9,176 bases of DNA from Paracoccaceae bacterium (GCA_025458985.1 JALORM010000048.1:1-9176); one strand, 5' to 3'. Positions 1-6,564 are shown, counted from the first letter of the stretch. The notes: generated from the letters alone by a model not told the origin. Numbers and translations are program-made.

Positions 1-26
1 GCGGTTTCGAGGACCGGCTCAGCCAT
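1..26 (-). CDS. Start of probable branched-chain amino acid ABC transporter ATP-binding protein (partial)
   Basis: Only the first eight codons lie in the window, reading MAEPVLET. The ATG (26-24) overlaps the last codons of the upstream permease gene by 8 nt, the tight coupling usual between the second permease and the ATPase gene of LivHMGF-type operons. The identity as LivG-like ATPase comes from gene order, not from any visible Walker motif. The ATPase would sit on the cytoplasmic face and power the permease pair encoded just upstream. No clear Shine-Dalgarno sequence precedes the ATG, so translational coupling is likely. Confidence 0.55.
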
Positions 27-990
27 GGCGCGCGCGCCCCGCCAGAAGCCCGATCAGACCGCCGCGCGCGAACAGGACGGTGAGAAGCAGCAGCAGCCCC
101 AGGAACAGCCGCCAGTGGTCGTTGACGCCGCCCAGAAGGTGTTCGAGCAGGATGAAGAGCCCCGCCCCGGCGAGCGGGCCGAAGAGGCGCCCGATCCCGC
201 CAAGGATGACGAAGACCATGATCTCGCCCGAGACGTGCCAGCTGAGCATCTGGGGGCTGACGAAGCGGTTGAGGTCGGCATAGAGCGCGCCGGCAAGGCC
301 GGTGATCGCGCCCGAGACGACGAAGGCGGCAAGCCGCAGGCGGTAGGGGCGGATGCCAAGGCTTTCGACCCGGCCGGGATTCTGCCGCGCGCCCTGCAGT
401 GCCAGGCCGAAGCCCGACCGTGCGAGCGCGGCCGAGAAGGCGAGCGCCAGCGCCAGCAGCCCCGCCGCCAGCGCGAAGAACGGCATCGGACGCAGGGTGT
501 CGAGCCCCGGAAAGCCGTTTCGGACATAGAAGGACAACCCGTCCTCGCCCCCGTAGGTCGGCCAGGAGATCGCGAAGTAGTAGAGCATCTGCGCGAAGGC
601 CAGCGTCACCATGATGAAGTAGACGCCGGTCGTGCGCAGGCTGAGCGCCCCGATCACCAGCGCCGCCAGGCCCGAAACCGCCATGGCGACGGGCCAGATC
701 GCCAGCATGTTCTTGGTGCCGGTCCAGCCGAAGGCGAGCGTGCTGCCGTCGAAGGCGTGGACCGCGAGGATCCCCGCGACGTAGCCGCCGATCCCGAAGA
801 AGGCGGCGTGGCCGAAACTGACGAGCCCCCCGAGCCCGAGCGCGATGTTGAGCCCCACCCCCGCCAGCGCCAGGATCGCGACCTTGGTGGCGAGCGTCAC
901 CACGAAGACCTCGCCCGCCGCCTGCGCCGCGACCGGCACGGCGATCAGCGCCGCGAAGAGGACCGCGTTGATCCAGCCTTCGCGGCTCAT
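19..990 (-). CDS. livM: Branched-chain amino acid-type ABC transporter permease, LivM family
   Basis: A 323-residue polytopic inner-membrane protein, the second permease of a HAAT-family (LivHMGF-type) importer. Family hallmarks are visible: the glycine-rich GLGGLVSFGHAAFFGIGGY segment (about 52-70), LRTTGVYFIMVTLAFAQM (118-135) and the cytoplasmic coupling region with GARQNPGRVESLGI (200-213), followed by FVVSGAITGLAGALYA and FVILGGIGRLFGPLAGA. Length is normal for LivM. The start ATG overlaps the stop codon of livH in an ATGA arrangement (4 nt), and its own stop overlaps the next ATG by 8 nt, so livH, livM and the ATPase gene are translationally coupled. The family is certain. The substrate is not: close relatives also move urea, amides and aromatic acids, and the neighbouring kynA and aminotransferase genes argue for an amino compound. 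Confidence 0.93.
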   Translation of the reverse strand: MSREGWINAVLFAALIAVPVAAQAAGEVFVVTLATKVAILALAGVGLNIALGLGGLVSFGHAAFFGIGGYVAGILAVHAFDGSTLAFGWTGTKNMLAIWPVAMAVSGLAALVIGALSLRTTGVYFIMVTLAFAQMLYYFAISWPTYGGEDGLSFYVRNGFPGLDTLRPMPFFALAAGLLALALAFSAALARSGFGLALQGARQNPGRVESLGIRPYRLRLAAFVVSGAITGLAGALYADLNRFVSPQMLSWHVSGEIMVFVILGGIGRLFGPLAGAGLFILLEHLLGGVNDHWRLFLGLLLLLTVLFARGGLIGLLAGRARHG

Positions 991-1907
991 CCGGCGGCCC
1001 CGTAAAGTCCCTTCGGCCGCCAGATCAGCACGCCGGCCATCAGCACGTAGATCAGCATCGAGGCAAGCGCCGAGCCGACCCCGGTCGCAGCCGAGGGCTC
1101 CAGCACCGCGCGGAAGGCCTGAGGCAGCAGGAAGCGGCCCAGCGTGTCGGTCAGTCCGACCAGCAGCGCGCCGACGAGCGCGCCCCGGATCGAGCCGATG
1201 CCGCCGATCACGATCACCACGAAGGCGAGGATCAGCACCGGTTCACCCATCCCGACCTGCACCGACTGGAGCGCGCCCACCAGTGCCCCCGCCAGTCCGG
1301 CAAGGGCGGCGCCAAGCGCGAAGATCGCGGTGTAAAGCCTTGAGATGTCGACACCAAGCGCCGCGATCATCTCGCGGTCGGCCTCGCCTGCCCGGATCTG
1401 CACGCCAAGCCGGGTGCGCCCGATCAGCCAGAACAGGAACGCCGCCACCGCAAGCCCGACGGCGATGACCACAAGGCGGTAGACCGGATAGGCGCTGCCT
1501 CCGGGAAGCGGCACGCTGCCCGACAGGGCCGCGGGGATGCTGAGGTAGAGCGGAAAGGACCCGAAGACCCAGCGCGTGCCTTCCGAGAAGATCAGGATCA
1601 GCGCGAAGGTGGCCAGCACCTGGTCGAGGTGGTCGCGGGCATAGAGGCGGCGGATCACCAGCAACTCGACCAGCGCCCCGGCCGCCGCCGCCGCGGCCAG
1701 CGCGGCAACCAGGCCAAGCGCGAAGCTGCCTGTCGCCGCTGCTACCGCCGCGCAGGCGAAGGCGCCGACCATGTAGAGCGAGCCGTGCGCCAGGTTGATG
1801 AGCCCCATCACCCCGAAGACCAGCGTCAACCCCGACGCCATGACGAACAGCGTCATGCCGTATTGCAGGCCGTTCAGGACCTGCTCGAGGAGGAGCGTCC
1901 ACGCCAT
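987..1907 (-). CDS. livH: Branched-chain amino acid-type ABC transporter permease, LivH family
   Basis: A 306-residue inner-membrane permease that pairs with LivM to form the channel. Visible LivH signatures are LLLEQVLNGLQYGM at the N terminus, NLAHGSLYMVGAF (38-50), the cytoplasmic loop IRAGEADREMIAALGV (171-186) that normally contacts the ATPase, the GGIGSIRGALVGALLVG segment (235-251), and the C-terminal WRPKGLYG typical of the family. About eight hydrophobic segments can be picked out. The chosen ATG gives the usual family N terminus. No Shine-Dalgarno sequence is seen in the 20 nt upstream, which are C-rich, and a strong stem-loop sits just before the gene, so expression may be held below that of the binding protein. 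Function as importer subunit is well supported; substrate is open. Confidence 0.93.
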   Translation of the reverse strand: MAWTLLLEQVLNGLQYGMTLFVMASGLTLVFGVMGLINLAHGSLYMVGAFACAAVAAATGSFALGLVAALAAAAAAGALVELLVIRRLYARDHLDQVLATFALILIFSEGTRWVFGSFPLYLSIPAALSGSVPLPGGSAYPVYRLVVIAVGLAVAAFLFWLIGRTRLGVQIRAGEADREMIAALGVDISRLYTAIFALGAALAGLAGALVGALQSVQVGMGEPVLILAFVVIVIGGIGSIRGALVGALLVGLTDTLGRFLLPQAFRAVLEPSAATGVGSALASMLIYVLMAGVLIWRPKGLYGAAG

Positions 1908-1923
1908 GGCGAAGGGGGCAGTG

Positions 1924-1950
1924 CGGGGCCGGGCAACGCGTCCGGCCCCG
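1924..1950 (-). terminator. Intercistronic stem-loop between binding-protein gene and livH
   Basis: A perfect 9-bp inverted repeat, CGGGGCCGG (1924-1932) with CCGGCCCCG (1942-1950), has a 9-nt loop. It begins 6 nt past the stop codon of the binding-protein gene. No T-tract follows on the minus strand, so it is not a textbook intrinsic terminator. In binding-protein transporter operons such hairpins often protect the 3' end of the binding-protein mRNA or attenuate read-through, so that binding protein exceeds permease. The structure is seen directly; the role is inferred. Confidence 0.6.
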
Positions 1951-1956
1951 ATCGCC

Positions 1957-3084
1957 CTACATCTTGCAGTCGGCCGCGTAGGCGTCGGCGCGATCCTCGA
2001 GCGCCACGCCGACGATGCGGTTGGTCAGCGTGCCGTCCGCGTCCACGACCTCGCGCACGTAGATGTCCTGCACCGGATGGTGGTTCGGGCCGAAGGCGAA
2101 GTCGCCCCGGGTCGACGCGAAGTCGGCCTCGCGCAGCGCGGCGCGGAAGGCGTCCTGGTCCGCAACATCGGCCTTGCCCATGGCCGAGATCAGGAGGTTC
2201 GCGGTATCGAACCCCTGACTTGCATAGAGCGAAGGCAGCCGCCCGTACTCCGCCTGGAAACTTTCGACGAAGGCGCGGTTGGCCTCGTTGTCGAGGTCGG
2301 GCGACCATTGCGCGGTGTTGCGCACGCCAAGTGCGGCCTCGCCCACTGCCGGCAGGATGTCCTGGTCGAAGCTGAAGCCCGGGCCGATCAGCGGGATGTC
2401 CACGCCCGACTGGGCGTACTGCTTGAGGAAGGCGATCCCCATGCCGCCGGGCAGGAAGAAGAACACGCTGTCGGCGCCGCTCGCGCGGATCTGGGCGATC
2501 TCGCCCGCGTAGTCGGTCTGGCCGAGCTGGGTGTAGACCTCGCCCGCCAGCGCGCCCTCGTAGAAGCGCTTGTAGCCGGTCAGCGCGTCGGTCCCGGCCG
2601 GGTAGTTCGGCGCCAGGATGAAGGTGTTGGCGTAACCCGCCGTGTTGGCATAGGCCCCGGCCGCCTCGTGCAGGTTGTCGTTCTGCCAGGCCACGTTGAA
2701 GTAGTTCGGGCTGCACCCGGCGCCGGCCAGCGCCGAGGGGCCGGCGTTGGGCGACAGGTAGAAGCGGTCCTGCGCCAGCGCCGCCGGCACCACCGCCATC
2801 GCGATGTTCGAGAAGATGATCCCGGTCAGCACATCGACCCCGTCGGACTGGATCATCTCGTCGGCAAGCTGCACCGCAACGTCGGGCTTCTGCTCGTCGT
2901 CCTTCACGATCACTTCGATGTCTGCGCCGGCCTGCTTGACGGCCAGCAGGAACCCGTCGCGTACGTCGATGCCGAGGCCGGCGCCCCCGCCCGACAGCGT
3001 CGTGATCATGCCCACCTTCATCTCGGCAAGCGCCGGCCCGGCCAGCATCGTCGCCCCCGCCAGCGCAGCGATCAGTCTTGTCAT
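1957..3084 (-). CDS. ABC transporter periplasmic substrate-binding protein, LivK/Peripla_BP_6 type
   Basis: A 375-residue periplasmic binding protein that feeds substrate to the LivH/LivM permeases. Residues 1-20 form a Sec signal peptide (short basic start, hydrophobic core, PALA cleavage site before EMKVGM). The mature protein opens with KVGMITTLSGGGAGLG (23-38), the usual first strand and ligand loop of type I binding proteins, and continues with the two-lobe pattern: VDVLTGIIFSNIAMAVVP (83-100), FYLSPNAGPSALAG (108-121) and IGPGFSFD (233-240). Two cysteines, C124 and C373, are the only ones in the mature chain and could form a disulfide. The start at 3084 is chosen because GGGAGAGGA lies just upstream and the signal peptide follows; the longer open frame to 3246 would run into kynA. 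The ligand is not evident: the family binds branched-chain amino acids, amides and aromatic acids. The adjacent kynA makes an aromatic amino compound plausible. Confidence 0.93.
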   Translation of the reverse strand: MTRLIAALAGATMLAGPALAEMKVGMITTLSGGGAGLGIDVRDGFLLAVKQAGADIEVIVKDDEQKPDVAVQLADEMIQSDGVDVLTGIIFSNIAMAVVPAALAQDRFYLSPNAGPSALAGAGCSPNYFNVAWQNDNLHEAAGAYANTAGYANTFILAPNYPAGTDALTGYKRFYEGALAGEVYTQLGQTDYAGEIAQIRASGADSVFFFLPGGMGIAFLKQYAQSGVDIPLIGPGFSFDQDILPAVGEAALGVRNTAQWSPDLDNEANRAFVESFQAEYGRLPSLYASQGFDTANLLISAMGKADVADQDAFRAALREADFASTRGDFAFGPNHHPVQDIYVREVVDADGTLTNRIVGVALEDRADAYAADCKM

Positions 3085-3117
3085 GTCGTCCTCTCCCTCG
3101 GGGTTTTGTCGCGGCGC

Positions 3118-3146
3118 AGTCTGTCGGGTCGACCTTTGCTTGCCAA
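3118..3146 (-). promoter_or_regulatory. Possible weak internal promoter before the binding-protein gene
   Basis: On the minus strand TTGGCA (3146-3141) is followed after 17 nt by CAGACT (3123-3118), a fair -35 with a poor -10 (3 of 6 matches). It lies in the 76-nt gap between kynA and the binding-protein gene, where an extra promoter could raise binding-protein levels. The 8-bp palindrome GGTCGACC (3127-3134) sits in the spacer. Weak pattern evidence only. Confidence 0.22.
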
Positions 3147-3160
3147 CCCCTTTCGGTCGC

Positions 3161-3997
3161 TCACAAATCCGTCCGCATGTGCCAAAGCTCGGGGAACAGC
3201 TCGACCGCGAGCATCCGCTTGAGGTAGCTGACCCCGCCAGTGCCACCCGTGCCGCGCTTGAAGCCGATCACGCGCTCGACCGTGGTGACGTGGTTGAAGC
3301 GCCAGCGGCGGAAGTAGTCCTCGAGGTCGACCAGCTTCTCGGCCAGTTCGTAAAGCGCCCAGTGCGCCTCGGGGTCGCGGTAGACCTGCGCCCAGGCAGC
3401 GCGCACGCCGTCGTGCGCGACATGGGGCTGTGTCACGTCGCGATCCAGCACCTCGGCCGGCACCGGAACCCCGCCCCGGGCAAGCGCGGCGAGGGCAGTG
3501 TCGTAAAGCGAGGGCCGCGCCAGTTCCTCATCCAGCGCTGCCTTGAGTGCGGGCACATGCGCGTGCGGGCCGATCATCGCCGCGTTGCGGTTGCCGAGCG
3601 TGAACTCGATCAGCCGGTACTGGTGGCTCTGGAAGCCCGACGACTGGCCGAGCTGCGCGCGGAACCGCGTGTAGTCGGCGGGGGTCATGGTGCGCAGCAC
3701 GTCCCACGCGCCATTGAGCTGCTCCATGATCCGTGCGACCCGGGCCAGCATCTTGAACGCCGGCTGCATCCGGTCGGCCGCGATCGCTGCGCGGGCAGCC
3801 GACAGTTCATGAAGCGCGAGCTTCATCCAGAGTTCCGAGGTCTGGTGCTGCACGATGAACAGCATCTCGTCGTGCGCGTCGCTCAGGGGCGCCTGGGCAG
3901 AAAGCAGTTTTTCCAGATGGAGATAGTCGCCATAACTCATGTGCCCGTCGAAGGACATCCGGGCGCCCTCGCGGGCCGGATCGTAGGCGTCGGTCAT
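3161..3997 (-). CDS. kynA: Tryptophan 2,3-dioxygenase
   Basis: A cytosolic heme enzyme that opens the indole ring of L-tryptophan with O2 to give N-formyl-L-kynurenine, the first step of the kynurenine pathway. The 278-residue sequence carries the family motifs: YGDYLHLEKLL (22-32), DEMLFIVQHQTSELWMKL (43-60), SSGFQSHQYR (119-128) and FNHVTTVERVIGFKRGTGGTGG (234-255). By comparison with the Xanthomonas enzyme as I remember it, the key residues are present at a constant offset of four: F47, H51, Y109, R113, the proximal heme ligand H236, and T250. Nothing catalytic is missing, and length is close to the bacterial norm. The ATG at 3997 follows GGGGAGA at good spacing. It lies between an aminotransferase gene and an ABC transporter on the same strand. 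The partner genes for the next steps (arylformamidase kynB, kynureninase kynU) are not in this window. Confidence 0.96.
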   Translation of the reverse strand: MTDAYDPAREGARMSFDGHMSYGDYLHLEKLLSAQAPLSDAHDEMLFIVQHQTSELWMKLALHELSAARAAIAADRMQPAFKMLARVARIMEQLNGAWDVLRTMTPADYTRFRAQLGQSSGFQSHQYRLIEFTLGNRNAAMIGPHAHVPALKAALDEELARPSLYDTALAALARGGVPVPAEVLDRDVTQPHVAHDGVRAAWAQVYRDPEAHWALYELAEKLVDLEDYFRRWRFNHVTTVERVIGFKRGTGGTGGVSYLKRMLAVELFPELWHMRTDL

Positions 3998-4047
3998 CGG
4001 CCGCTCTCCCCGCCGGACACCGGCTGTGCTGCACCCTGTGGGAACGG

Positions 4048-4078
4048 GGTCAGCTGCGTCAAGCAGCCACCGGTGACC
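4048..4078 (-). other. Imperfect stem-loop in the aminotransferase-kynA gap
   Basis: On the plus strand the order is GGTCA (4048-4052), GCTGC (4053-4057), GTCAA loop, GCAGC (4063-4067), a 6-nt bulge CACCGG, then TGACC (4074-4078). This gives two 5-bp stems in register with one bulge, 16 nt after the aminotransferase stop codon. No T-run follows. It may be an mRNA processing or stability element or a partial attenuator. The loop also contains TTGACG on the minus strand, a possible -35 box, but no good -10 follows it. The 97-nt gap holds no other signal apart from the kynA ribosome-binding site. Confidence 0.35.
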
Positions 4079-4094
4079 CGCGCGCGGCCGCCGG

Positions 4095-5495
4095 TCACAT
4101 CATCGCCGCGCCCACCTCGGCAATCGCCTCGTCGAGGATGTCGAACATCCGGTCGATCTCGGCCGGCGTGATGATCAGCGGCGGCGAGAACACGCACATG
4201 TTGAGAAGCGGCCGCACGATCAGTCCGCGCGCCTCGCAGGCCTCGTCGACGCGCTGGCCGAACTCGTGGTCGATCTTCACGCGCTTCTCCTCGGGCAGGT
4301 CGGGCCGCGCCGTTCCCTCGACACAGCCCAGGAGCCCAAGACCGCGTGTGTCGCCCACGATCTCGTGCCGGCCAAGGGCCGCCAGCCGCGCCTGGAACTG
4401 CGGCGCGACGGTGCGGACATGGTCCAGCAGGCCTTCGCGCTCGATGATCTCGATGTTCTTCAGGGCGGCGGCGCAGCAGACCGGGTGGCCGGAATAGGTG
4501 TACCCGTTGCGGAACATCACCTCGGCCCGGTCCTCGCCCGAGATCTCGGCCAGAAGCCGGTCCGAGACGATCATCGCGCCAAGCGGCAGGTAGCCCGAGG
4601 TCAGCCCCTTGGCGCAGGTGAGGATGTCGGGAACGATACCGAACACGGGTTCCGAGGCGAACCAGTGGCCGAGCCGGCCGAACCCCGTCACCACCTCGTC
4701 CGAGATATAGAGGATGTCGTGCGCGCGGCACAGGTCCCGTGTCCGGCGGACGTAGTCGCCGGGCGGCACCACAACCCCGCCCGAGGCCATCACCGGTTCG
4801 GCGATAAAGGCGGCAATCCGGTCGGCGCCCTCTTCGCGGATCGCGCGGGAAAGGTCATCGACCTTCGCATCGGTCCAGTCCTCGACCGACATGCCGGGGG
4901 GGCGCCGGTTCGGCGCGATGTCGGGCAGGAAGCGGACCAGCCGCCGCTCGGCGTCCATCGTGTTCTGCCAGCGGTCCTTGCCGGTCACGGAGGCGGCAAG
5001 GTAGGTCGACCCGTGGTAGCCCCTCTCGCGGGCGAGGAAGAGCTTCTTTTCCGGTCGCCCGCGCAGGTTGTTGTAAAACTGCGCGAAGCGCAGCGCGCTG
5101 TCCACGGCCGACGAGCCGCCGGTTGTGAAGAACACCGTTCCGAGGTCGCCCGGCGCCATCTCGGCCAGGCGCCGGGCCAGCAGCGCGGAAGGTTCCGAGG
5201 CAAAGGCCCAGGGCGAATGATAGGCCAGCTTCAGCGCCTGCGCGGCAATGACTTCGGCCATTTCCCGCCGTCCGTAGCCGATCTGGACGCACCACATCCC
5301 CCCCGGCCCGTCGATCAGGCGGCGCCCCTCGGCGTCGACCAGGTGGATGCCCTCGCCCGCCGCGGCAATCACCCGGTCGGCGGGGTCGGGGCTCATGCTT
5401 TCCCAGGGGTGCAGGAAATGCACGTTGTCCCAGCTTCTTATCGCCTCGGGTGCATGGCGGGTCAGGCGCGGAATGCAGGCGGTGTCGGGGCTCAT
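4095..5495 (-). CDS. PLP-dependent class III aminotransferase (omega-aminotransferase type)
   Basis: A 466-residue fold-type I enzyme that moves an amino group, usually from an omega-amino acid, diamine or amine to pyruvate or another keto acid. Class III features are clear: LIDGPGGMWCVQIGYGRREM (60-79), the cofactor phosphate region TTGGSSAVDSALR (124-136), the YHG stacking motif (160-162), AEPVMASGG (232-240), the DEVVTGFGR motif with D266 contacting the pyridine nitrogen, and the Schiff-base lysine K296 in TCAKGLTSGYLPLG. FRNGYTYSGHPVCCAAAL (328-345) follows as in the beta-alanine:pyruvate and putrescine:pyruvate (SpuC-like) enzymes. Length is normal. The ATG at 5495 has GGAG (5506-5503) at 7 nt. 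It is the first gene of the leftward set and divergent from a BetI-type repressor gene, so it is probably repressed by that protein. Exact substrate cannot be read from sequence; activity on a kynurenine-type amine is possible but would be unusual for this class. Confidence 0.93.
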   Translation of the reverse strand: MSPDTACIPRLTRHAPEAIRSWDNVHFLHPWESMSPDPADRVIAAAGEGIHLVDAEGRRLIDGPGGMWCVQIGYGRREMAEVIAAQALKLAYHSPWAFASEPSALLARRLAEMAPGDLGTVFFTTGGSSAVDSALRFAQFYNNLRGRPEKKLFLARERGYHGSTYLAASVTGKDRWQNTMDAERRLVRFLPDIAPNRRPPGMSVEDWTDAKVDDLSRAIREEGADRIAAFIAEPVMASGGVVVPPGDYVRRTRDLCRAHDILYISDEVVTGFGRLGHWFASEPVFGIVPDILTCAKGLTSGYLPLGAMIVSDRLLAEISGEDRAEVMFRNGYTYSGHPVCCAAALKNIEIIEREGLLDHVRTVAPQFQARLAALGRHEIVGDTRGLGLLGCVEGTARPDLPEEKRVKIDHEFGQRVDEACEARGLIVRPLLNMCVFSPPLIITPAEIDRMFDILDEAIAEVGAAMM

Positions 5496-5516
5496 CGGCG
5501 GGCTCCGGCGGGGGTT

Positions 5517-5539
5517 ATTTTGTTTGAGCGCTCATGCAA
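5517..5539 (-). promoter_or_regulatory. Candidate leftward promoter of the aminotransferase operon
   Basis: An AT-rich patch stands out in this GC-rich DNA. On the minus strand CAAAAT (5522-5517) matches four of six -10 positions and would start transcription near 5510, shortly before the GGAG site at 5506-5503. No good -35 box sits 17 nt upstream. TTGCAT (5539-5534) resembles one but is too close to this -10, or pairs with a poor TAACCC at 16 nt. The palindromic operator lies directly against the -10. Confidence 0.35.
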
Positions 5540-5541
5540 AC
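5522..5541. promoter_or_regulatory. Probable operator for the TetR/BetI-type regulator
   Basis: The perfect palindrome TGAGCGCTCA (5525-5534) is embedded in GTTTG (5522-5526) and CAAAC (5537-5541), themselves an inverted pair whose axis is shifted by 2 bp. It sits between the aminotransferase gene and the divergent regulator gene, against the leftward -10 box and about 26 bp upstream of the regulator's own -35. TetR-family proteins generally bind such short palindromes in the shared intergenic region, and BetI-like proteins favour sites with TGA...TCA arms. Binding by this regulator is inferred from position and form. Confidence 0.6.
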
Positions 5542-5559
5542 TACAGCATCTCTGGCCCA

Positions 5560-5587
5560 TTGACAAGCGCCGCAACCGGATCATTCT
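5560..5587 (+). promoter_or_regulatory. Candidate promoter of the tetR-type gene
   Basis: A perfect -35 box TTGACA (5560-5565) is followed after 16 nt by CATTCT (5582-5587), which matches three of six -10 positions. Transcription would start near 5594, leaving a leader of about 23 nt that includes the G-run (5604-5609) before the ATG at 5617. The palindrome at 5525-5534 lies upstream of this promoter rather than inside it, suggesting weaker autoregulation than control of the leftward operon. Confidence 0.4.
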
Positions 5588-5616
5588 CGCCGTCGTCTGG
5601 CGTGGGGGGCGCGGCG

Positions 5617-6282
5617 ATGTCTCAGGACTCCGGGGGCGTGCAGCCACGCCCCCGAAAGGAGCGGACGGAGAACGCGGCGCGCCGCCGGGGGCAACTCATC
5701 GAGGCGGCGCTGCGGTCGATCATCGAGAACGGCCTTCCCGGGACGACGCTCGCCACCGTGGCCCGCGAGGCCGGACTGAGCCAGGGGGTCGCGGTCTTCT
5801 ATTTCCAGACCAAGGAAGGGCTTCTCGCCGCCGCCCTGGAACGCCACTACGAACGCTACGAGGAAAACTGGCGGCAGGCGCTCGACGCCGCCGGCGATGA
5901 CCCCGCCGAGCGGCTGGCGGCGCTGGTCCGGGCCGACTTCCACCCCTCTGTGTGCTCGCGCGAGGCGCAGATCGTCTGGCATGCCTTCTGGGGCGAGGCG
6001 AGTTCGCGGCCGCTCTTCAACCGGATCGCGGACCGCTTCGACACCCACCGGTCCGACGCTCTGGAAGCGGCGGCCGCGGCGCTTCTGGCCGAGCTTGGCC
6101 GCGACACGTCGGAGGCCCGCGCCCTGGGGGCAGGGATCGAGGGGCTGACCGACGGCCTCTGGCTCCAGATCTACCTGGCAAGCGGGATCACCCGGCCGGC
6201 CGAGGCCCTGGCCGTGACCTTCCGCTTTCTGCGCGCGCTCTTCCCCGAGCGGCCGGCCGTCTTCGGCGCGCCCGGCGACTAG
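5617..6282 (+). CDS. TetR-family transcriptional regulator, BetI type
   Basis: A 221-residue DNA-binding repressor. Residues 22-70 form the TetR N-terminal domain, with the helix-turn-helix around 43-62 (TTLATVAREAGLSQGVAVFYF) and the usual KEGLLAAALE that follows. The C-terminal half resembles BetI: EAQIVWHAFWGEASSRPLFNR (116-136) and GAGIEGLTDGLWLQIYLASG (171-190) match the BetI-type ligand domain (TetR_C_6). A 20-residue arginine-rich tail precedes the HTH. The ATG at 5617 is preceded by a G-run (5604-5609) at 7 nt; the open frame continues upstream to 5347 but lies inside the divergent aminotransferase gene, so it is not used. BetI senses choline, but no choline-to-betaine genes are nearby. 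The likely target is therefore the divergent aminotransferase/kynA/transporter operon, with an amine or amino-acid-derived ligand. Family assignment is strong; ligand and target are inferred. Confidence 0.9.
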   Translation: MSQDSGGVQPRPRKERTENAARRRGQLIEAALRSIIENGLPGTTLATVAREAGLSQGVAVFYFQTKEGLLAAALERHYERYEENWRQALDAAGDDPAERLAALVRADFHPSVCSREAQIVWHAFWGEASSRPLFNRIADRFDTHRSDALEAAAAALLAELGRDTSEARALGAGIEGLTDGLWLQIYLASGITRPAEALAVTFRFLRALFPERPAVFGAPGD

Positions 6283-6297
6283 GTCCGCCAGCCCGCG

Positions 6298-6345
6298 TCC
6301 GGAGCCTTCCAGACTTCCGAGACGGACCGGAACCCGGGCTCCGGA
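6298..6345 (+). terminator. Possible terminator-like stem-loop after the tetR-type gene
   Basis: TCCGGAGCC (6298-6306) and GGCTCCGGA (6337-6345) are perfect 9-bp inverted arms. Inside them TTCC (6307-6310) pairs with GGAA (6329-6332), extending the stem past a 4-nt bulge. It starts 15 nt after the regulator stop codon. No T-tract follows, so intrinsic termination is uncertain; Rho-dependent termination or 3'-end protection would fit as well. Confidence 0.4.
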
Positions 6346-6535
6346 TGTCGTCCCTTCGGTCCGGGTGCTGCAAGGCGGTGAGGGAGACGCGGGCCCCTCC
6401 CTTCGCTCCTGCGCAATGCCCCCCGCGATCCGCAACGGGAACGACACGACTGAAGGCGCCGTGACCCGTCGGCACCGTCCCGATCCTCCGGCGCCCCGGG
6501 AACTCGCACCTCTCTGCGCGCCGGCATCGCCGTGC

Positions 6536-6564
6536 GTCCGGCCGGCTCTTGACGGTCCGGCCGG
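6536..6564 (+). repeat. Paired GTCCGGCCGG elements around a TTGACG box
   Basis: GTCCGGCCGG occurs at 6536-6545 and again at 6555-6564, 19 bp apart, close to two helical turns. Because CCGGCCGG is itself palindromic, the two copies also form a perfect 8-bp stem (6538-6545 with 6557-6564) and an 11-nt loop. TTGACG (6549-6554), a good -35 box, lies between them, but no clear -10 follows at 16-18 nt. Either a tandem operator at a promoter or an RNA hairpin in the permease leader could explain it. Confidence 0.35.

Noticed and set aside
25..1005. Long plus-strand open frame opposite livM
   Set aside because: Its product is Arg/Glu/Gln/Asp-rich low complexity, as expected from the antisense of a hydrophobic GC-rich gene; the minus strand encodes a clear LivM.
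1795..3222. 475-codon plus-strand frame
   Set aside because: It overlaps the binding-protein gene in antisense, shows no family features, and results from lack of stop codons in GC-rich DNA.
3085..3246. N-terminal extension of the binding protein beyond 3084
   Set aside because: It would overlap kynA and precede a clean signal peptide; a strong ribosome-binding site supports the start at 3084.
4266..5900. 544-codon plus-strand frame spanning the aminotransferase and part of the regulator
   Set aside because: It crosses the divergent promoter region and overlaps two well-identified genes in other frames; no recognisable domain.
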